A stretch of DNA of 60,000 bases from Cryptomeria japonica (taxonomy: Eukaryota; Streptophyta; Pinopsida; Cupressales; Cupressaceae), in contig NC_081406.1 in the NCBI RefSeq assembly GCF_030272615.1, positions 112,191,783 through 112,251,782 of the forward strand. Direction: 5' to 3'. Both the position numbers and the translations under genes were made by a program. Every line of letters begins with the position of its first letter. Positions within the stretch are counted from its first letter, which is position 1. Shown here in pieces: positions 55,000-60,000 of this stretch. The notes under the pieces are model-generated. The model was not told the origin of the DNA, made no database searches, and saw nothing but the letters and a program-made list of their open reading frames with translations.

Positions 55000-55680
55000 G
55001 ATATGGGCAGAATTAGGCGCGAAGCATGGGTTGATATTTGAAAAACATATAGGAGATGAGTACGCCGTACGAGGCAGGTGTGGTTGGTGCATCCATTTGG
55101 CTTTGCACCGGCACATGACAGACAAACACAAATACGTCAAATGACGGCAAAAGCACATACTTTGAATTCAAAGCAAACGGTCGTTCCAAATACAAGCAAC
55201 GCAACAAACTATCTAGGCCTAGCCTTACCCTAAACGCTTTCCAAGAAATATTTATTATTATTATTATTAATTTGTTTCGGTGGTCGTTCAAATATGTATA
55301 AAAAATATTGGTCGGATAAGTACGGAATACTTTATACGGTCATATATTTTTAATTTTTGGTCCGGTTTATGGTTCGGGCTCGGTAATAGCTTCGGCAGGC
55401 ACGCCTTTCCCTAACGTTCGAATTCAGCACGGCCACGTCAGCAAATCGAACGGGTCGTTAGACCCACCTGAGCCGCGGGGTCACAAATGTTGTGCACTGT
55501 GACGGCAAGGGTCCCACATCGTTTGGCCGGAACCAAAAAGATCGTGCTGGCCGGGAAAGTGGCGGGACCCACCGTTGCCTTGCTGTTATGCCAGGCTGGC
55601 ATTCTGGTAGCCACAACGGTCAGTAAATGGGACGAGCTCAGTGATCCGTTAACATGACACGTCAGCTTATATCAGCTGGA
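55000..55680. promoter_or_regulatory. CpG-rich island, candidate promoter region
   Basis: This 0.7 kb block holds dozens of CpG dinucleotides (GCGCGAAGC, TACGCCGTACG, GAGCCGCGGGG, CTGGCCGGGAAAG), while most of the rest of the window is CpG-poor. It includes CCACGTCAGC (55433-55442) and ACACGTCAGC (55657-55666), typical ACGT-core sites for bZIP factors. A short (ATT)n lies at about 55,251-55,271. It has no convincing long coding frame; a 92-codon minus frame at 55013-55291 is weak. In a methylated plant genome such a block usually marks an unmethylated promoter or exon of a low-copy gene. Confidence 0.45.
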
Positions 55681-55841
55681 ATGAAATGAATGTTCAGTAT
55701 ATGAGATATTCAAATTCAATCTAAAAAAGTTGTTATCAGGAAGTAAGGTTTCACAAAATGACAAAGTTTTTGATCAAGATTCATAATAAAAGAGTTGACA
55801 TCGAGAGAAACTTGAAAATGTTCAAGATTGCTTGTATTTGT

Positions 55842-56230
55842 TTCTGGATTTGACTACGTGAGTGCTTTTTGCATCAACATTTCGAATAACACTCCATGAT
55901 CCATCACCAGGATGATTTTTTTTCCTTATGCTCTCCTATCATCCTGATGATGGATCACGGAGTGTGATCCAGAATGTTTATGCAAAAAACACTCACACAA
56001 TCAAATCTAGAAGCACATGCAAGGAGTCTCATGGATTGTGGAAATCTACTTATTTAATGTCTAAGATGTGTTTCTTGATCTCCTAGACCGCTTGATCTTG
56101 TAGATGTCAATTAATGATATCAAGTTTCCACAATCCATTAGACTTGCTTTATTTGGTTTCTAAATTCAATTGTGTAGTCCTTTTTCCATCAACGTTTCGG
56201 ATCACGCTCTTTGACCCATCATTAGGATAA
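55842..56230. repeat. Three-armed inverted repeat (fold-back or MITE-like)
   Basis: Arm 1 (55842-55915) is the inverse of arm 2 (55939-56012), with a 23 bp loop. Arm 2, extended to 56046, is also the inverse of arm 3 (56124-56230), with a 77 bp loop. All arms share ATCACACTCCGTGATCCATC-like sequence ending in AGGATGA or AGGATAA. The sequence between arms 2 and 3 is the tandem-repeat host sequence, so two insertions or an inversion are implied. I do not see a transposase or clear TSDs. Confidence 0.65.
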
Positions 56231-56650
56231 ATAGGTGCTAGAAGAGAAGAAATCAACTTGTTTGAGACCAAGATACTAAAAAGAAGAGAGTAGGAGGGGA
56301 TGGAGTGTAGATGACCGAAGGAACAAGGAAGAGAAAGATTAAAGAGAATAATAGAAGTTGAAGATTATGTGAAGGAAATAAAAATAAAGAAATGGGGATG
56401 AAAGAAAAGAAATTAATAAAATAGGAAATGAAATTAAGTGATAGATAATAAATGACACAAAATCAAAAGATTTGACATATTAAAATTGGTAAAATTATAA
56501 CCAAACAATAAAGACAAATAATTTATTGAAAAAAAATGAAAACCAAGGAACAATGAATTGTTTCAATATAAAATAAACAAATCAAAATCCAAACAATTTA
56601 ATAATCAAATAAACAAATACCAAAATTATACACAAGGGAAAGAAATTTTA
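56231..56650. other. Purine-rich filler inside copy A
   Basis: A/G-rich sequence (AGAAGAGAAGAAATC, GAAAATAAAG-like words) is absent from copies B and C and is probably part of the second insertion there. No coding frame is seen. Confidence 0.4.
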
Positions 56651-57807
56651 GATGTTATTAAAATTCATTCATTCAATCAATGAATAAAAGATTTTTAACG
56701 AGGTCAAAATCATCTAGAGACAATTGACCCCATTTTTGTACCTTTCAATCACATTGAATGACAGCTAAGAAACTTGATAAAAATCAAATGTAATTGGGAG
56801 TAACTTATAGAGTATTCATCAGTAGGACCTTGTTTGGCTTGGGTTTTATCAGATTATTCTTGTGGGGACTTGGTTATACTTTAAAGGTAATGATAGCTTT
56901 TGCTTTAGGATTTGGGCAAGGCTTCAAAAAATGACAAATTTCTTGATCAAGATTCATAATAGAAGGGTTGATATCGAGAGGAACTTGAAAATGTCTTAGA
57001 TGTTTTGTTCCTTGATCTCTTAGACTGCTTGATCTTGTGGATGTCATTAAAATTCAGTCATTCAAAGAATGAGAGATTTTTAACGAGGTGAAAATCATCT
57101 ATAAGACAGTTGGCCCCTACTACTGTAACTGAATGAGTTCAGTGACCCATTAACATGACACTGCCAGCTAATATCATATTGAGTCTATGTGCTATCACAG
57201 TCTACAATCGGTCGAAATGAATGCTCAGCATATGAGGATATTCAAATTCAGTCTGAAAACAATTTGAAGGTGGGCAGTTTGAATGAGTTATTTGAGGAGG
57301 CAAGGCTTCACAAAACAGCAAATTTCCTGATCAAGATTCATAATTGAAGAGCTAACATTGAGAGAAACTTGCAAATGTCTTAGATGTTATGTTCCTTGAT
57401 CTCATAGACCATTTCATCTTGTGATGTCATTAAAATTCTTTCTTTCATTCAATCAATCCATAAAAGATTTTGAATAAATAAAAGTTTTTTAACCCATAAA
57501 CTTGATTCTTATCAAATGTAATATCTGTTGGGAGTGACTTATAAAGTATTCATTGGTAGGACCCTGTTTGGCTTGAGTTTCAATAGATTAATGCAGTGGG
57601 GACTTTATCATACTTTAGGGGTAATGATAGCTTTTGCTTTAGGGCTTGATCGGTACCTGTGCCTTTAAGCTGGAATAATGGATGAAATCTATTGGAGGAC
57701 ATAATAAAAGGAGATAATTTAGATTGTTTATCTTATGGAAAGCAGATCCAAGGTGGGGATCAAGCACTGTTTTCAGAGCTTGATTATTAGGTGTGTGTGT
57801 TGGGGTC

Positions 57808-57816
57808 TCTATATAA
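57808..57816 (+). promoter_or_regulatory. Possible TATA box upstream of 57911
   Basis: CTCTATATAAC lies about 100 bp before the ATG at 57911, at a suitable distance for a short 5' UTR. No other promoter element was verified. Confidence 0.3.
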
Positions 57817-57910
57817 CTGGAATAGATTCAATCCCAAGATATAATCTGGTGTTTTTTTACTATCTAAAACTGGAACGGAACCCAACTTAATAATATAAAT
57901 AACAAAACAG

Positions 57911-58357
57911 ATGGTGAGCCTTTTAAAGGTGACGTTGAGCTCCATGGCCTTAGAACATGTGCACGCATGCCTGCCTTATTTATTAACTTGTACAGTCACA
58001 GCTCGACAGAAAGTGAAGTCTGGTTGGAAGGAAGATAATTGTGGGGTTTTATGTCATTTAGATTTATATGATGTAAGGAAATATGAAATTTCTCTTTTCA
58101 TTATTCTTCTCCCCCTGCAAACTCTCTCCTGTCCCACACCAGCTTGCCCTCCAAAAGACTGCCGTACCAAACTGGAAAAAGAAAGCACAACCTCTTCGTC
58201 AATGAGAGGTAATGATTTTACAGTAACTTGTCATGGTCTGTTATACCAAAAGGGGAATACATTACCAACTCTCTTTGGAAGCAATGCTGAAATAAAGCAA
58301 CTGGGTTTGGGGAATTCCATGGTTATGGGGGATGGAACAAGGTTGTTAGATTGTTAG
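57911..58357 (+). CDS. Hypothetical protein, 148 codons, uncertain
   Basis: The frame opens MVSLLKVTLSSMALEHVHAC and ends with LLDC and a stop. It contains a Cys/Pro cluster (LSCPTPACPPKDCRTKLEKE) and a hydrophobic stretch EISLFIILLPLQTL. I do not recognise a domain. For: it is the longest frame near the CpG island, has a TATA box at the right distance, and is outside recognised transposons. Against: 148 codons can occur by chance, composition is unremarkable, and no splice signals were assigned. It could also be an exon of a longer gene or nothing. Confidence 0.22.
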   Translation: MVSLLKVTLSSMALEHVHACLPYLLTCTVTARQKVKSGWKEDNCGVLCHLDLYDVRKYEISLFIILLPLQTLSCPTPACPPKDCRTKLEKESTTSSSMRGNDFTVTCHGLLYQKGNTLPTLFGSNAEIKQLGLGNSMVMGDGTRLLDC

Positions 58358-58814
58358 GTTGATGCATATGAGTTATGGTCAAGGTAATGGATATGCGGAT
58401 CTTTTTAATTTAATTTTGAAAGAGATTTTTAGGTGTAGGAAAAAGATTTTTAGGTGTAGGAAAAATGATGTAGTAGTTGTCCATCTTAATTTCGTGTACC
58501 TTGAGTTCTTAAACAGTACATCAGATTTCAGCGGATTTAAAAAAAAAAATAGTCATAGGAGACGAGAGAAGAAGTCAAGTAAACAAATATATTTATCTAT
58601 ACAGCAAATCAGTCATTATGTTAGTAGGAAGGTCATTTCTATTGTGGCAAATGTTAAACTTTTGAATCTCATAAATAGTATGTTATGTTCATCCAAATTG
58701 TATTCTCGCCTTGATGTGTAATGGTCCAGAAGTCTAGAAAATGCTTAGATGACATGATTATTGATCATACTCTGTACACTTAGATTAAAAATATAATAAT
58801 ATAAAGTTTTGTTG
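58358..58814. other. AT-rich spacer with a 21 bp direct repeat
   Basis: AGATTTTTAGGTGTAGGAAAA is present twice in immediate succession (about 58,422-58,464). A 120-codon frame passes through it but is A/T-driven and not convincing. Nothing else is seen. Confidence 0.5.
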
Positions 58815-60000
58815 TTTTTTTAACGCAAGGTGGCAGTGCCACTTAATATATTTTATTGCATAAAGCTGATTCAAAGAGCTCCCGGAGAAAAGAACCAATA
58901 AGAAAAACTTTGATCCTTGCTCTACAATACATAGAAAGGTTGTGAGATGTAAATCTCAAATATGCCAAAAAATACAATATCTTATAGTGTTCAGAATACC
59001 GAGTGTCATAAAACATCCCCCAGTATCGAATGTTTTCTGGAATGTATTGAACAAGATGCAGTCTAAACCAAAACATTTACATAGCAATCCACAATCTATC
59101 TCACTTATGAATTTATCCAACTTACCATCCAACACACTTCTCAAATCGATATCCCTTCACAATATACAGATGCAGCAAAACCACAGGACCTTGCACTTAT
59201 AATATCACATATACCAATTTATATCATTATGAAAAAGACCATTGCATAGCTATATGTAATATTATCATGTATCCATATCCTCCAAAAATTTGGCCTTAAG
59301 AATTGGATAAGAATCAAAATCACAATTCTGACCCATCATATTAAGTTCCTCCTTGGAACTTCCCATATTTGCCAAATGATCTGCAACCCGGTTCCCTTCT
59401 CTATACACATGAAATGGTGAAGTTTGGAAACATATCAATTAGTGTCCATGCTTGTTCAAGTAAATATCTTATCTGCCAATTATCAATATTTCTCTTTATG
59501 CAAGCGTTGATAATAATAACTGAATCGCCTTCAATGTGTATATATGAGATGTTCAGTTTATTTACTAGTAGAATACCTTCAAGTAAAGCATATGCCTCTG
59601 CAAAGTTGTTAGTACCCGGTGGAATAAAAGAAGCTTTCAAAGCTAAAACACATCCTATGTGATCCCTTATGCATACTCCTATCACTGCATCACCTGGGTT
59701 CCCTTTGGAGGAGCCATCAAAATTTAGCTTGAAATGCATTGAGTCCGGAGGACACCCTTTCACTTTATTTCTATCAATTTTACTAGTTCTCACTCTCGGA
59801 AGACAAGGTGATATAGGAATAGAGATGCCCTTCCAGCAGTTAATAACTTGACCATCCCAAGAAGTAAATTCCCTATTTGAATTGAACTGATTTGAAACTT
59901 GAGCATTAACCAGTTTTGATATTGATTTTTCAATATAATTGAAAACTTCAGAAAGAGGAGATGTTTGCTTTCTAAAAATACACTTATTTCTTTCCCACCA
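58815..60000 (-). mobile_element. L1-type LINE, 3' end (runs off the right edge)
   Basis: On the minus strand this has the C-terminal part of ORF2, a 3' UTR of about 450 bp and an end GCCACCTTGCGTTAAAAAAA with an A-rich tail near 58,815. It is the last 1.2 kb of a LINE in opposite orientation to the one at 21,132; the endonuclease and RT domains must lie beyond 60,000 if present. The ORF2 protein is clearly diverged from the first LINE. Confidence 0.75.
59265..60000 (-). pseudogene. LINE ORF2 C-terminus with RNase H domain (partial)
   Basis: Entering from the right edge, the frame reads WWERNKCIFRKQTSPLSEVF, the post-RT region, and then the RNase H domain: FKLNFDGSSKGNPGDAVIGV (first D), NNFAEAYALLEGILL (E) and IHIEGDSVIIINACI (second D). 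The frame meets a TAG at 59401. A one-base shift near 59,412 restores YREGNRVADHLANMGSSKEE, giving the last catalytic D, and ends at TGA 59265. Apart from that shift, the visible 245 codons are open, so it is much better preserved than the first LINE. Confidence 0.8.

Larger units (their letters stand above)
55625..57660. repeat. Tandemly triplicated segment (copies A, B, C)
   Basis: Copy A spans 55,625 to about 56,920, partial copy B about 56,921-57,118 and copy C about 57,119-57,660. Shared landmarks are GATCAAGATTCATAAT (55,773; 56,960; 57,330), AGAGATTTTTAACGAGGT or similar, and TTCAGTGACCCATTAACATG in C against CTCAGTGATCCGTTAACATG in A. A and C also share GTAATGATAGCTTTTGCTTT. A is longer because of inserted inverted repeats. 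No coding function is seen. Confidence 0.7.

Noticed and set aside
55013-55291. Minus-strand frame of 92 codons in the CpG island as a gene
   Set aside because: It begins in an ATT microsatellite translating to poly-Ile/Asn, has no motif, and is too short to support alone.
58359-58721. Plus-strand frame of 120 codons
   Set aside because: It contains a 21 bp direct repeat and an A-run translated to Lys, lacks any domain, and looks like a chance frame in AT-rich DNA.

Overview
The window looks like intergenic chromosome from a seed plant with a very large, repeat-packed genome. A conifer or other gymnosperm is most likely, but that is an inference from the style of the repeats and no marker gene proves it. 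Almost every base before position 55,000 belongs to retrotransposons or their remains, nested in one another, with coding frames broken by stop codons. I see no intact host gene, no tRNA or rRNA gene and no CRISPR array.

Region 1 to 13,806 is a nest. The 3' end of a Ty1/copia element (A) runs off the left edge; its 3' LTR starts at 545 and ends at 13,806. That LTR was split twice. A minus-strand gag-only LTR element (951-6402, 1.65 kb LTRs) sits at one site. A nearly complete Ty1/copia element (B, 6675-13,383, exact 5 bp target duplication TTTGG) sits at the other. B has a single 1,384-codon frame with seven nonsense codons and no frameshift.

Region 13,807 to 34,300 holds a decayed minus-strand coding region (H) that I do not recognise. 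It contains a G-patch-like segment, an acidic segment and coiled coils. It is cut into five pieces by four insertions: a solo gypsy LTR at 16,464-17,911 with exact TSD GAACC, a copia-type LTR at 18,325-20,675, an L1-type LINE at 21,132-30,912 with an 11 bp TSD, and a solo gypsy LTR at 32,291-33,466. The LINE has recognisable ORF1 and ORF2 (endonuclease, reverse transcriptase, RNase H). Its 3' UTR is swollen by microsatellites and by a CGAT-rich, LTR-like insertion.

Region 34,300 to 54,300 begins with about 3 kb of AT-rich DNA. It continues with Ty3/gypsy elements of one LTR family: F (LTR, repeat-rich leader and gag from 37,276), G inserted in F's gag (LTR 40,606-42,529, then protease, G-patch, RT, two RNase H domains and integrase up to 48,331), and a minus-strand copy L (about 50,726-53,677). 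A copia 5' end (49,887-50,725, minus) abuts an unrecognised fragment encoding an acidic protein, and a copia solo LTR sits inside L. A gypsy integrase relic lies at about 54,006-54,255.

Region 55,000 to 60,000 differs. A CpG-rich island (55,000-55,680) with two ACGTCAGC motifs starts a stretch partly triplicated in tandem, containing a three-armed inverted repeat, followed by a possible small gene (57,911-58,357). A second LINE 3' end (minus) runs off the right edge.

The most interesting structures are in the copia elements: a C-rich hairpin near the LTR 3' end whose stem changes on both sides between copies, and an inverted repeat surrounding the polypurine tract. The unrecognised region H and the CpG island also merit follow-up.
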